The notes under the pieces are model-generated. The model did not search any database. It was not told the DNA's origin and worked only from the letters and a program-made list of their open reading frames with translations. Below are positions 9,180-20,991 of a DNA stretch of 64,000 nucleotides, one piece after another. The stretch spans positions 71,385,491 through 71,449,490 of the forward strand of contig CM040124.1 in NCBI GenBank assembly GCA_022559845.1. The letters run 5' to 3'. The stretch's first letter is position 1. Each line of letters opens with the position of its first letter. The DNA comes from Amorphophallus konjac (Eukaryota > Streptophyta > Magnoliopsida > Alismatales > Araceae). Made by a program: the position numbers and the translations under genes.

Positions 9180-11568
9180 TTGAACTCCCTTCCACAAGCT
9201 TCCCTTGTACATAGTAAGATACAGTCTAGATCAAGTCAGGGTCTGTACATAGCGCCCTTTCCTTCTAAGCAATCTAGGGTCCGTCAGGTCCCCGCACGTT
9301 ACATCAGCCAGCTGGCCGATAAGTGCGTGCAACTTTGTCAGGTCTCTGAATTCACATCCACTCCCATTCCCCTAGGGGCAGTTGAACTAGAATGGTTTTC
9401 AACAGACAATGGCCTAGGGGTATATGTGTTAGAAGAAGATGATGATGCTGAAGAAAAAGAAGAGCCGTTAGAGGATGGTGATCCCATATCTTCCTTCGTC
9501 GACGGAACCAAGAGATTCGATGAACCCAGCGTTTCCGTTGATGAGTCCACCAAGGAGATTAATATCGGCACTAAGGATGACCCCAAGATCATATTGATAA
9601 GTGCTAATTTGAATAGTGAAGAGGAAGCTTCTCTTGTGGCAATTCTCAGGGAATTCCCCGATGCCTTCGCTTGGTCCTACGAGGATATGCCAGGTTTAGA
9701 CCCATCATTGGTAGAACATCGTTTGGTTCTAAAGCCCGACGATTGAGTTGTCAAATAGAAGTTAAGGCGACTTCACCCCAAGCTCGCACTTAAGGTGAAA
9801 GAGGAAGTTGACAAGCTCCATAAGGCCAAATTCATCAGGGTAGTCTTGTATCCACAATGGGTAGCTAACATCATCCCCGTTATGAAAAAGGATGGTAGGG
9901 TCCGTATCTGCATAGATTTCTGCGGCCTCAATCGTGCTTGACCAAAGGACCATTTTCCTCTGTCGCACATAGATGTCCTGGTAGATAACACCGCCAGCTA
10001 TGAGATGCTATCCTTCATGGACGATTTCTCGGGGTACAACCAGATCCGCCTTGTGGAGGAAGACTAGAAGAAGACTTCTTTTACCACTCAGTGGGGGACT
10101 TACTGCTATGTCATCATGCCCTTCAGACTCAAGAATGCAGGGGTAACGTATCAAAGGGCGATGATGGCTATCTTCTATGACATGATACACGTTCATATGG
10201 AAGTATATATGGATGACATTCTAGTTAAATCCAAGTCCAGGAGTGGCCATGCAGAGATCCTCCGGGTAGTTCTCCAATGGTCTCAGGAGCACCAACTCAA
10301 GATGAACCCCAAGAAATGTGTATTCGGGGTATCTTCAGATACGCTTATCGGGTTCATAGTCAGCAAGAGAGGGATTGAGATCGACACTAACAAAGTTAAA
10401 GCCATCGCCGAAATGCCTCCTCCCAAGAACATCAAAGAAGTCCGTGGTCTAGTCGGGCGTTTGTAATTTATTAGGAGATTCATATCTCACCACTCTCAGC
10501 AATGCAAGCCCTTTTATGACATGTTAAAGGGAGAGGCTAAGTTTGATTGGAATGATAAGTGTCAAAAGGCCTTTGATGACTTGAAGAGTTATCTTCTAAA
10601 TCCTCATGTTCTGGCACCCCCGGTCCTGGGTCGGCCTCTGCTGCGCTATGTATCCACCACGGAGGAATTTGTCGGAGCAGTGTTGGCCCAATATGACGAT
10701 TCCAAGAGGGAACGCGCGGTCTATTATCTGTCCATATTATTTAATGAAGTTGAGCATAAGTACACTACCATGGAAAAGACTTGTGCGGCTGTCGTCTGGG
10801 ACACCTAAAAGCTAAAACACTATTTTTTGGCACATGAGGTAAAGCTCTTGGCGCGGATGGACCCAATTAAATACTTGTTGGAAAAGCCTGCCTTGACTGA
10901 TCGTCTAGTGAGATGGCAAAGTTTCCTCAACCAGTTTGACATCACCTACGTCAGTCAGAAGGTGGTCAAGGGGCATGCCATCACTAAGCACCTTGCCCAT
11001 CATCCACTCCCTACATTTTCCCCTACCGACGAGAGTTTCCCGGACGAAGAGTTAGGAGCCATCATAGATAGTGAACCTTCGTGGATTCTTTACTTCGACG
11101 GTGCACTCAATTCCAAGGGTTGTGGAGTCGGAGCCGTTCTCCAATCTCCGAAAGGTGTTATCATCCCACGTGCTTGTCAGTTAACCTTCCCTGCCACAAA
11201 TAACATGGCAGAGTATGAGGCGCTCCTCACAGGCTTAAAAATGGCATTGACACTTGGAGTTAAGCAGCCCCGGATCATCGGAGACTCCCAGCTTATACTC
11301 TGGCAATCCCTCAGCAAGTATCAAACCCGGGACCCGAAGCTAAAACCCTACCAGGACTTAGTCAGCAGGGTGGTCCGACGGTTTAGGAAGCTAACCCTAG
11401 TGCACAACCCTAGGGCTCAAAACATTATAGCTGATGCTCTGGCTTCTCTAGCATCCTCTCTTCCAATTCCCGACGAAAAGCCGTCAGCTACTATTATAGT
11501 GCAAAGGATGCACACTCCTTCACACTCAGATCCTTGGTTCCAACAATTCTCAGAGTCCTCCCTTCAAG
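9180..11568 (+). pseudogene. Tat-type gypsy reverse transcriptase, RNase H and second RNase H (multiple stops)
   Basis: One frame runs through with stops at 9744, 9756, 9939, 10065, 10464 and 10806. Reverse transcriptase motifs are KKDGRVRICIDFCGLN, the FSGYNQI region, MPFRLKNAG and the catalytic VYMDDILV near 10200. The first RNase H follows (KYTTMEKTCAAVVW). The second, archaeal-type RNase H is seen as WILYFDGALNSKGCG, NNMAEYEALLTGL, GDSQLI and IIADALASLA (about 11080-11450). A duplicated RNase H is a hallmark of the Tat/Ogre lineage. The frame is cut at 11568 by insertion of another element. The integrase resumes at 17873 and again at 31814. Confidence 0.9.
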
Positions 11569-13517
11569 TGATGGGAATCAACACCGGGCACTAACATTTT
11601 ATTTTTGCATTTGTATCCATTTGTTTGCATTTATATCCTTGTCTAATTGGGTTTGCAATTGTATGGCAATTATAAGCCAATATGTTAGTCTTTAGGAATC
11701 TTTGGGTTTCTTTGCAAAAAGCCAGTAGGTCCAGCAGGGTCCCCCACCCTCTTTCCCATTGGTCCACCTAGGATCATGGGCCCTATGGGCTGGTCTTTGG
11801 TCCATGGGAGGACTTGGACCAAGGGGACAAAAAAGAAGAAAATTCAAAATTCTTGCCCCCTTTTCAAAGGGGCGCCCCCCTTTAATAGTTTTTTATTCAT
11901 GTCGTATTTTTTTTATTTTTGGCCATTTGACCACATGGAAGAATAATCCCCCATACCCCTTTTTCCCCTCCATAACCCTAGATCAAAGGTTAATTTAGGT
12001 CATTTACATTTCCTATAAAACACTTGTATTTTCCATATTTCATAGAATTAATGAAGGAAAAATCAGCATTTTGCTCCAAGCACCCAAGGGCGCATCCCCT
12101 CTCTCTCCTCTCTCCCCCTTGGAGCTGTGAAAGCTCAGATCTTCAGAGGTGTGAAGCCTCCCTATCAACCCCTCTCTGAGTGAGAAGCCCAGCACCGTTG
12201 CCGCCGCCATCGAGCCACCATCGCACCACCACTGCCAACCGTCTCCGGTCTGTTCTCTGCTAGACAGCAAGCTGAGGTTGGAATTTTATCTTCCAACTCG
12301 TAGATCTATTGGACCTCAAATTTGGGAGTTTGTTCTTCCTGTCATCCCACATCTCCAGTTTAAATTTCGTTTCATTCCTCCTTCATTTACTATTTTTCCC
12401 AGTAATTTAGTTCCCTCCCCCAGCAATCTGCCAGTTTGCAGATCTGCGGGATAGTAGTCTGTTGTTGTATTTTTCCCGCCCCCTTAATCATCTCCAAAAA
12501 ATTCCAAAAACTTCATACGTGATCCTCACATCCCCCCTTTCCACCCATAATTTTTTCAGAGTCTAGATCCATCATTTTTATTTTGGTCAAAGTTCATCTT
12601 CAGACAGATCCTTTTCTATCCTGTGTGTTCTGGGTTCCAAGCCAGAGGTAGTTACAGTGTTACAGTCATTTTTAATTCAAATCCGTTTGTTGGATGGATC
12701 TGAAATTAATATATGTTGTAGCCCTACCAGTCTAGTTTCCAACGGTACCAATTTCGCCTCGATCTGACACCGGATCTGGGCGCAACGATTGTTTTCGTGG
12801 AGGCGCGCAATTCTGTCCCGAGAACAGGCCAGCAGAGCGGTTTGCCGGCTAATTCATGTAAAATACGCCGGCTCACATTCGGCAACCTCCGCTCACGAAG
12901 ATCGATCAGCAACTCGCCAGCAGCGTCCCAGCCAGCCGCCACAGCAAGGAGACGCTCGGGCACCGCCGTCCCAGTAGCCGGACTCACCTGCTATCCCGCG
13001 GGCCCCGCAGAACTGAGCCGGACCAACAGCCAATCTCCGGCACGAGAGCCTTCCGGCTTGCTGCCCGTCAACCCGAGTTCGCTACTCCCGGGTCCCACGT
13101 GTATCTCTTTACCTCCTTGCGTAGAGTGGGTAATTAAATTCACTGCTATAATTATTTATTTACTGTACACCGGGAGTACGAGTTTCGGCCGGGGTCATCT
13201 TCCCACGCCCGCAGTGTGGAGGTATCGTGTCCGCTCCCTACTTTAGAATTTTACTTATCTTGTATATTTTCATATGCCGCTACATGAGTGATTGGAACTT
13301 AGCTCATTATAATTTTATCACCGCTGCGAGAGTGAGTGAGTGGAACCCATCCCGTGACTCGATCCGGGCACGAAAGAGAGCTGACCACCCTAGCTCATTG
13401 CCGATTTCTCAACCGCGCACACCCGCACGCTTCCCTCGCTAGGGACGAGTCGCGAGTTTACCTAGAGTCCAAGGTTTGCATCTGAATTGGCATCGAGTCG
13501 CATCCCGTCCCGCATCA
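11569..13517 (+). repeat. 5' LTR of the gag-only element
   Basis: The LTR starts TGATGGGAATCAACACC and ends CCCGCATCA, about 1949 bp. The terminal TGATG/CATCA are inverted. A TATA box (TATAAAA) is near 12014. GGGGCGCCCC (11869-11878) is a perfect palindrome about 136 bp upstream of it, overlapping a CCCCTTT/AAAGGGG hairpin (11857-11872). It is highly similar to the repeat at 15935-17872. Confidence 0.9.
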
Positions 13518-13520
13518 AAT

Positions 13521-13532
13521 TTGTATCAGAGC
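13521..13532 (+). other. primer binding site of the gag-only element
   Basis: TTGTATCAGAGC sits 3 bp after the LTR end. It matches the initiator tRNA-Met complement TGGTATCAGAGC except at one base. Confidence 0.75.
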
Positions 13533-13889
13533 GAGGTTGAGTCTAGGGTAGTTTTATCTTAGGTTGCATTTTCATTACCCGGTATATCAAAAGGTGTTCC
13601 CAGAATGATAGGTTACTCCTATCGGGAAGGTAGCACACTTGCGTGAGTGCGATCTTCGGATCAAACCTCCGCTACGTACCGGATACTGGTTGAGTCTAAG
13701 TTTGTAGTCGAGTCTGGATCCCAACTTTGCATTGTTGTTGTAGGGTCGTGTCTAGTCCATTAGGGAGTCAGTTTGTCTTGTCACCAAGTTTCTACATGGC
13801 CATCCTATAGCTCCCCGTGTCCCATGGATCCCCAAAAGCCCACGTCATATGAATGGTGGCGACACACCTAGAGATGGGGAATCCTACCC

Positions 13890-14372
13890 CACCACCTCCG
13901 TAGGCCCGAAGCCCCGGACTTCTATGGCTCCAAAGTCCTGAGCGACTACCTAGAGTGGGAAGCCGCTATGGACAAATACTTTGAGTGTTACATTATGTCC
14001 GATGCCATGCAAGTCGACTTTGCCACAAGACGGCTTTTTTACGAAGCCGCCAAAAAATGGAGGGACATTAGGAGGCAATGGCCTATAGAGTTGTGGTGTG
14101 AGATGAAGGGAGAGCTTAGAAGGGTCTACCTACCCGGCCCAGTCACCTCCAACCGACCCTGCCCAATCACCTCCAACCGACCCCACCTAATCATCTCCAC
14201 CCAAGTGGGTCATAGTCAGAGGCCAAGAGCCCCGTACGTAGATGAACCTAGACCCAAGACTAGGCCAATTGAACATGAGCAAGCCCACCATGATGCCCCT
14301 AGTCCAAACCGCACCTTAGACGATTTCTTGCAAAAGTTTATGGACCAGATGGATAGGAGGGATAGGATGTAG
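13890..14372 (+). pseudogene. gag-like fragment of the nested element
   Basis: The frame ending at 14372 reads PEAPDFYGSKVLSDYLEW and then MDKYFECYIMSD (start codon 13968). This has the shape of a Ty3/gypsy capsid N-terminus: PxFxG, a tryptophan spaced from a YFE/F motif, then a basic alpha-helical stretch. The C-terminal half is proline- and arginine-rich with a short repeated phrase (TSNRP) and no zinc knuckle. No protease follows. It may be a relic, or the only product of a non-autonomous family. Confidence in a capsid origin is moderate. Confidence 0.55.
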
Positions 14373-15922
14373 GCGCAACTCCTGCCCGAGCCAAAGGAGG
14401 TCGTAGCCGGTAGTCTGAACCCGGTGCCATCTACGGAGTCCCCAAGTCCTCTCCCCATCCGATGGAGGTGTTTCACACCGAGAAGGCTCACCCCAAGGAC
14501 CTCTTCCCCTCAGGGAGGACATTCCTTCCCCACCCATGAGAGCTCCATTGCCACCACCCTCACCTTCCGATCTTTATTCGGAGCCACTTCATCCAGAACC
14601 ACTCATGTTTCTAACGGGAAAGCTATTCATCGCCGAGCCACTACTTAGTTGGCTTAAGTTAGGCTTGGTCCCTAGACCACCTTACTGCCCATCCATGGAC
14701 CCCGCACTACACTTAGTGCCCATCAACTCGTTCCACACCACATTCGGTCTTGTCACAATGTTGATACATTGGATGACCTTATTAAGGGATTAGACTGGCA
14801 ATGGAAGTTGACAAACATGTTGGCCCCAGGCTTCGACCAACTCTAAAGTCGTATCTTCACACATCCGATATTGGGGTCCATTACCTCCATGTGCACCATG
14901 GGTCATGTCACCACAGAGATCCTTTTGCTTTTCCCCATTCCTGATGAGCCTAATTTCATTACACTTATCCCGAGGGAGGACCCATATTTTCTACATGAGA
15001 TCACCGTCCCAATGACCACGATGCATGAAGGTGACCATCTACACCTTCATGAATTCCAAACATGGGATCGTGTCATGAGGGAAACCATCTCAAGGGGTCA
15101 CAGTTTCTTTGATCCCTTCGACCCGTTCCCTAGTGAACCCCTTGACCCACCACATCTACTCCACTTCTTCGAGGGAGTCCACTATCACACCCCTTCCCCA
15201 CGGGCCGGACCATCTACACCGACCAAGCCCGTTCACTGGCGAGATATACATACATATAGTGGTAATGAGGAATGTGCATTCATCTCTCCTGGCCCACCCA
15301 AACCTCCCAAACCCAAAAGACAGCCGCATGCTAGGGACATACTAGGCTGCCTAGGAGTCCCCCATTCTACCAACCTCTGACTGCGTCTTGTGTATGCAAG
15401 GCACACATTCGGATGTCCTGGTCCACCATTACATATGTATGGGTTGGTCTAACAGTAGGTTTGTTTAGGGTCTTGTGTGAGTCTGTGTTTTTCTTTATTT
15501 GGTCAGAGTCTATACATGCATGTGTCGAGCATATTAGGAGTCGCATAGCCAGTCTAATGTCAGCTCGCGATGTCAGTCCCTTTCGAGTGTGAGGCAAGTC
15601 AAGTCTACTGCGTACGTTGTAGACTTTTCAGAATTTGGGATCGGCTCTACCTCAATATCTCGGATCTAGTCACATATAGGGACTCCGCAGTGATTCCTAG
15701 TGAGTCATTGAGCCGTCTCCTTCCTTTGAGAGTGACCCCACCCCGGAGTGTCCCCCACTAGCCTTATTCCTACAGTAGCATGTGCATATCGAATATATAC
15801 GGGATGAGCAAGTGACGATTACTTGGAGTGGAGCGTACTCCTCGCTACCTGGTACGGAGACAGATCCGCAGGAGCCACATGAGCTACCGCACCCCTTACT
15901 CGATGGGGTCGAGCTCTTCCCA
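14373..15922 (+). other. interior of the gag-only element, no recognised product
   Basis: Proline-rich open stretches occur (for example 14871-15380), but no motif of protease, RT, RNase H or integrase is seen in any frame. Codon patterns look like decayed coding DNA or leader RNA. The purine tract CCCGGGGAGAAT (15923-15934) abuts the second LTR and is its probable PPT. Confidence 0.5.
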
Positions 15923-15934
15923 CCCGGGGAGAAT

Positions 15935-17872
15935 TGATGGAATCAACATCGGGCACTAACATTTTATTTTTGCATTTGTACCCATTTGTTTGCATTTATA
16001 TGCTTGGCTAATTGGGTTTGCAATTGTATGGCAATTATAAGCCAATATGTTAGTCCTTAGGAATCATTGGGTTTCTTTGCAAAAAGCCAGTAGGTCCAGC
16101 AGGGTCCCCCACCCTCTTTCCAATTGGTCCTCCTAGGATCATGGGCCCTATGGGCTGGTCTTTGGTCCATGGGAGGACTTGGACCAAGGGGACAAAAAAG
16201 AAGAAAATTCAAAATTCTTGCCCCCTTTTCAAAGGGGCGCCCCCCTTTAATAGTTTTTTATTCATGTTGTAATTTTTTTATTTTTGGCCATTTGACCCCA
16301 TGGGAAAATAATCCCCCATACCCCTTTTGCCCCTCCCTAACCCTAGATCTGAGGTTAGTTTAGGTCATTTACATTTCCTATAAAACACTTGTATTTTCTA
16401 TATTTCATAGAATTAATGAAGGAAAAATCAGCATTTTGCTCCAAGCACCCAAGGGTGCAGCCCCTCTCTCTCCTCTCTCCCCCTTGCAGCTGTAAAAGCT
16501 CAGATCTTTAGAGGTGTGAAGCCTCCCTATCAACCCCTCTCTGAGAGAGAAGCTCAGCACCGCCGCCGCCATCGAGTCGCCATCGCACCACCACCGCCAA
16601 GCGTCTCCAGTCTGTTCTCTGCTAGATAGCAAGCTGAGGCCGGAATTTTATCTTCCAACTCGTAGATCTATTGGACCTCAAATTTTTAGGGTTTGTTCTT
16701 CCTGTCATCCTTCATCTCCAGTTTAAATTTCGTGTCATTCCTTCTTCATTTACTATTTTTACCAGTAATTTAGTTCCCCCAGCAATCTCCCAGTTTGTAG
16801 ATCTACGGGATAGTAGTCTGTTGTTGTATTTTCCCGCCCCCTTAGTCATCTCCAAAAAATCCCAAAAAATTCATACGTGATCCTCACATCCCCCCTTTCC
16901 ACCCATAATTTTCTTAGAGTCTAGATCCATCGTTTTTATTTTGGTCAAAGTTCATCTTCAGACAGATCCTTTTCTGTCCTGTGTGTTCTGGGTTCCGAGC
17001 CAGAGGTAGTTACTATGTTACAGACATTTTTATTTCAAATCTGTTTGTTGGATGGATCTGAAATTGATATATGTTGTAGCCCTTCGAGTCTAGTTTCTAA
17101 CAGTACCTATTTCGCCTTGATCTGACACCAGATCTGGGGGAAACTATTGTTTTCGTGGAGGCGCGTAATTCTGTCATGAGAACAGGCCAGCAGAGCGGCC
17201 CGCCGGCTAATTCCGGTAAAATACGCCGGCTCACATGCGGCGACTGCCGATCCCGGAGATCGATCGGCAACCCCCCAGCAGCGTCCCAGCCAGCCGCCAC
17301 AGCAAGGAGACACATGTGCACCGCCGTCCCAGCAGCCGGACCCACCTATTGTCCGGGCCCCGCAGAAACGAGCCGGACCAATAGCCCGTCTCCGGCCCGA
17401 GAGCCTTCCGGCTTGCTGCCCGTCAACCCGAGTTCGCTACTCCCGGGTCCCACGTGTAGCCCTTTACCTCCCTGCGTGATGTGGGCAATTAAATTCATTG
17501 CTGTAATTATTTATTTACTGTACACCGGGAGTATGAGTCTTGGCCGAGGTCGTCTTCCCACGCCCGCAGCGTAGAGGTATCATGTTCACTCCATACTTTG
17601 GCATTTTGCTTATCTTGTATATTTTCATATGCCACTGCATGAGTGATAGGAACTTAGCTCGTTATAATTTTATCACCGCTGCGAGAATGAGTGAGTCGAA
17701 CCCGTCTCGTGACTCGATCCGAGCACAAAAGAGAGTTGACCACCCTAGCTCATTGCCAATTTCTCAACCGCGCACATCCGCACACTTCCCTCGCTAGGGA
17801 CGAGTCTCGAGTTTGCCTAGAGTCCAAGGTTTACATCCGAATTGGCATCGAGTCGCATCCTGTCCCGCATCA
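15935..17872 (+). repeat. 3' LTR of the gag-only element
   Basis: This direct repeat of 11569-13517 is about 1938 bp, with the same ends and a TATA box near 16379. The palindrome GGGGCGCCCC is at 16234-16243. Scattered substitutions and small gaps separate it from the first copy, so insertion is not recent. Confidence 0.9.
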
Positions 17873-18334
17873 TCAAGTCCATGCCATCTCTCATGAGCCT
17901 GAGGTTGACCTCGAGGACGGCAATCCCTTGTTCTTCGACATCGAGAACTATCTCCGGGATAGCTCCTTCCCTGATTATGCTACTGCCCCCGATTGATGAA
18001 CCATTCGTCGAGCCGCGAAACGCTTTGTCATCATAGGCGATCTCTTGCATCGTAAATCTCTCAGTGGAGTATACCTCCGCTGTGTTGATGAGACTGAATC
18101 TCTTGCAGTTGTCGAAGCTGCACATTCTAGTGAATGTGGTGGCCACGTGAATGGTCGCATGAGCGCTCAGAAACTCCTTCAGTAATACTACTGGCCTACC
18201 ATGAACGAGGACTATGCCCGTTATGTCTGCCATTGCACCAAATGTCAACTCCATGCGAACAAGGTTCACGCTCCTTCATCCTCACTTCACCTTATCATAG
18301 CTCCTTGGCCTTTCGCCATGTGGCCATTCGATGT
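17873..18334 (+). pseudogene. Tat-type gypsy integrase zinc-binding domain (second piece)
   Basis: This piece continues the polyprotein broken at 11568. It reads the tail of the RNase H-integrase linker, then RRAAKRFVIIGDLLHR, GVYLRCVDE, the two histidines in the HSSECGGH region and the cysteines in CHCTKCQ, which make the HHCC integrase zinc finger. PWPFAMWPFDVV leads into the catalytic core. At least one stop is present. It is cut at 18334 by insertion of E2, and the next codons are found at 31814. Confidence 0.88.
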
Positions 18335-18604
18335 TGTTGGGTCCCACAGTGTAGTGGCACAGATCTAGAGGGGGGTGAATAGATCCCTCTCTAAAAATTA
18401 AGTCCAATTAAAAAAACTTGAAAGCTTCTCAATCAAACCTCACCAAACGTGCAAGTGACAAGATCACACATGGAGAGATGGCAATTTGAACTAGCAGTAT
18501 ACATTAACAAAGTTAGCATCAATGTGCAAGATAATCAATAATCCATCCTGTGAATGGTGGTAGAGGATAAGGAGCAAGAACACAACCAATCACACATGCA
18601 CAAA

Positions 18605-18669
18605 GATTTTTTAGGTGGTTCGGGACCACGACGGGTACCCTACGTCCACCCCTCACCACTTCGGTGAGG
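18605..18669 (-). other. conserved leader stem-loop and box in the E2 3' LTR
   Basis: CCTCACC (18651-18657) pairs with GGTGAGG (18663-18669) across a 5-nt loop. Toward lower coordinates comes the complement of the GGTGGACGTAGGG and CCGAACCACCT box. The same block is at 29888-29952 in the other LTR, with one loop base changed. Confidence 0.65.
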
Positions 18670-19370
18670 CTTCACTAGAACACTACTCAAGGTAGCACAC
18701 GGGGATGAACCCCAATACACCACACGTTGCACGATGGCAGCAAATCACACACACACGAGATCGACGCTCAACACGCTGCAGTGCAGCACACACACCAGGG
18801 TGAACCCTCAACACGGTGCTCAACACCACACACACACACCAAGACAGGGACACACCACAACAATGATTCCACACTCGGAGTCGCCGCTCCGAACACACAC
18901 ACACTATTCTTCAGTTTAAAAGATGAACACAGATATTCATTTGTAAGCTCACTAGACATAAACAAGCATGAATAACTCTAAATAGGGATGAATATTGAGT
19001 TGAGCAAACTCCTGATCGTAAATGGTGAAACTTGGCTCCTTGATGACTTACGGGGATGAACAGATTAAAGAAGATGTCTTCACAAAGCTTCTCTGGTTCG
19101 GATCGGAAGAATGGACGCAGATTGTTCAAGCCCCTTTCACTTCTCTTGACTCACGATCAAGACCATGGGTGATGGAGAGATGATATCCCCATGGTACTTC
19201 AGCAAACTTACTGCATGAAGGTTGATTGCAAGCTTCTCTTTCCTTCAATCGAACTCAGAATGTCATGTGAGGAAGCTTCTTTCCCTTGCGGCTGCACACA
19301 CCTGCAAAAAACCCCAAATCGTATATGCATTAGATCCTCTCTCATCTCTCCAATAAACCCTATCTCATCC

Positions 19371-19380
19371 GATTTATACC
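19371..19380 (-). promoter_or_regulatory. TATA box of the E2 3' LTR
   Basis: Minus-strand GGTATAAATC. It lies about 135 bp from the nearest GTCGAC pair (19512). Confidence 0.7.
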
Positions 19381-19511
19381 CAAGAGGAATGGGTGGCCAC
19401 GTGGAGGATATTATCCCCCAAGGACCAATCACAATAGGGCATAAAAAGAGGGGATCGAGCTAGGGCTCCGGCCGCCGCGCGAACCGGCATTTTTCCCGGT
19501 TGCCGGAAAGT

Positions 19512-19832
19512 GTCAACCCCATGGGTCGACACTCGCGTTCGGGCAAGATAGAACAAAGCCCAAACAGAACCCAACGTAGAAAGTGTCGACCCATGGGGTC
19601 GACACTTTCCACCTATGGCAATAATAAAAGGCCACGGCAGAAAGCCCCGGAATAAGTGTCGACCTTGTGGGTCGACACTTGTGTCTAGGGTTCTGAAACA
19701 TGAACCCAGACAGAACCTCGCGATAAAAAGGTCGACCCTGTGGGTCGACTTTTTATCCCCAAGTTCGAAGACATAAGCGGGCCGGCTTAAAACACCAGAC
19801 CCTTGGACAAAGTGTCGACCCATGGGGTCGAC
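19512..19832 (-). promoter_or_regulatory. five GTCGAC pairs in the E2 3' LTR U3
   Basis: Pairs start at 19512 (first member decayed to GTCAAC), 19585, 19658, 19731 and 19814. Within each pair the cores are exactly 13 bp apart. Pairs repeat at 73, 73, 73 and 83 bp. Outer arms extend pairing: AAGTGTCGAC/GTCGACACTT in some copies and AAAAAGGTCGAC/GTCGACTTTTT in another, so flanks change together. Confidence 0.88.
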
Positions 19833-20531
19833 ACTTTTCCTGACATAAGCAAACAATAACAAAACACACAAAGGAGTGATCCTAAATACATGAGATATTA
19901 AAAACATCTACATGTATGGAAGAAAAAAGCAACTCTACCCCAAAAATCACAGATAAGCCAAGTAGTTATAGATAGAGAATTACCTTGGGGTTTGTTCATC
20001 CAAACTACACAAGAATCCTCCTTCAACCATTCAATCAAAGCAACTTACTATTTTAATGTTTCAGTTGAATGACAGCCACTTGATCTTGACATTTGGTCTC
20101 CATTGAAAGTCCCTGTCAAAGTTACACACTTAAGGTCAGTCTTCAGTTCTCATTTGCTTTCATTAAGATTAGTCTCTAACTCTCATCAATCACTCAATAT
20201 CTAGACTAAGTTTCTTCAAACCACATGTTAGCTATCACAATAGCTTGAATCCTATCCAAATCAACTAAGGAAGAGTTAGAAGAATTTCACCCGAATTGTC
20301 CGGAGACTTTCCTTTCTCACTAACTCCTGTAAACATATCAAAGCACATGTTAGTTAAGTTCATCAAATCAGTTGACCGTGTCATACACTAGCCATTCAAT
20401 CAAATAGAATTTGCTCAGTTCATTTCAGATCCATAAACTACATATGCAAGATGTTAACATGGAACACAATCACATGGTATTTAGTTCATCATCAAAAATC
20501 CTTTATACATGGTTATGCACGGGGTTCAAAA

Positions 20532-20545
20532 ATCTCCCCCTTTTT
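20532..20545 (-). other. polypurine tract of E2
   Basis: Minus-strand AAAAAGGGGGAGAT abuts the 3' LTR. It is identical to the PPT of E1. Confidence 0.9.
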
Positions 20546-20991
20546 GATGATGACAAATACTATGTGCAATTAGACAAAAAGGTGTTGACAGATAAAAAGG
20601 TTTCAAGGAAATTCAAGTCACATCTAGCATTCTAGACATGAAACCATGCTTATCAATCCAATCACACTCATTCTCAAAATGCAGTCAAAATACAGTTCAC
20701 ACTCTTTGAACACACTAGGCATCCTGTAGACCATTTGATAACACAATCAAGAATATAATGCATTCTAACCATGAATTAAGATACCATTCTGCATCAATGA
20801 TGAATCATCCATCAAACATAACATCCACCAACAAGACATGTTCTTTAAGCATCAGTGATCATCCCATAAAATGAACACAAGTCCACAAACTATGACATTC
20901 ACAAAATAACCACAACTACAAAATGTCCACATAACAAGACACGCAACCATAACATCCACACATATAGCACATTTCATCTCCCCCTTTGTCA
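20546..20991 (-). other. ORF3 3' region of E2 with a second PPT-like tract
   Basis: A-rich and noncoding. Minus-strand GACAAAGGGGGAG (20978-20990) lies right at the ORF3 end. It is equivalent to the tract after ORF3 in E1 (5672-5682). Confidence 0.6.

Larger units (their letters stand above)
11569..17872 (+). mobile_element. nested gag-only (non-autonomous) LTR retrotransposon
   Basis: Two long direct repeats (11569-13517 and 15935-17872) flank a 2.4-kb interior. The element sits between perfect 5-bp target duplications, TCAAG at 11564-11568 and 17873-17877. A primer site matching initiator tRNA-Met except one base follows the first LTR. The interior has a gag-like fragment and other degraded frames but no protease, RT or integrase. 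It splits the gypsy polyprotein between its second RNase H and integrase. It is a non-autonomous LARD-like element that would need enzymes in trans. Confidence 0.9.
18335..20531 (-). repeat. 3' LTR of E2
   Basis: About 2197 bp, minus-strand sense. The outer end reads TGTTGGGTCCCAC on the plus strand, and the inner end meets the PPT at 20532. It has a TATA box (plus-strand complement GATTTATACC, 19371-19380), five GTCGAC pairs (19512-19832), a CA-rich tract (GT-rich in sense, about 18740-18900) and the leader stem-loop (18651-18669). The first LTR base pair differs from the partner LTR (TTTTG against TGTTG at the 5' edge). Confidence 0.92.

Noticed and set aside
18727..18975. Histidine/threonine-rich frames over the CA tract of the E2 LTR
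   Set aside because: CA/GT-rich leader DNA of an LTR. The same frames appear in the duplicate LTR at 30007-30258.
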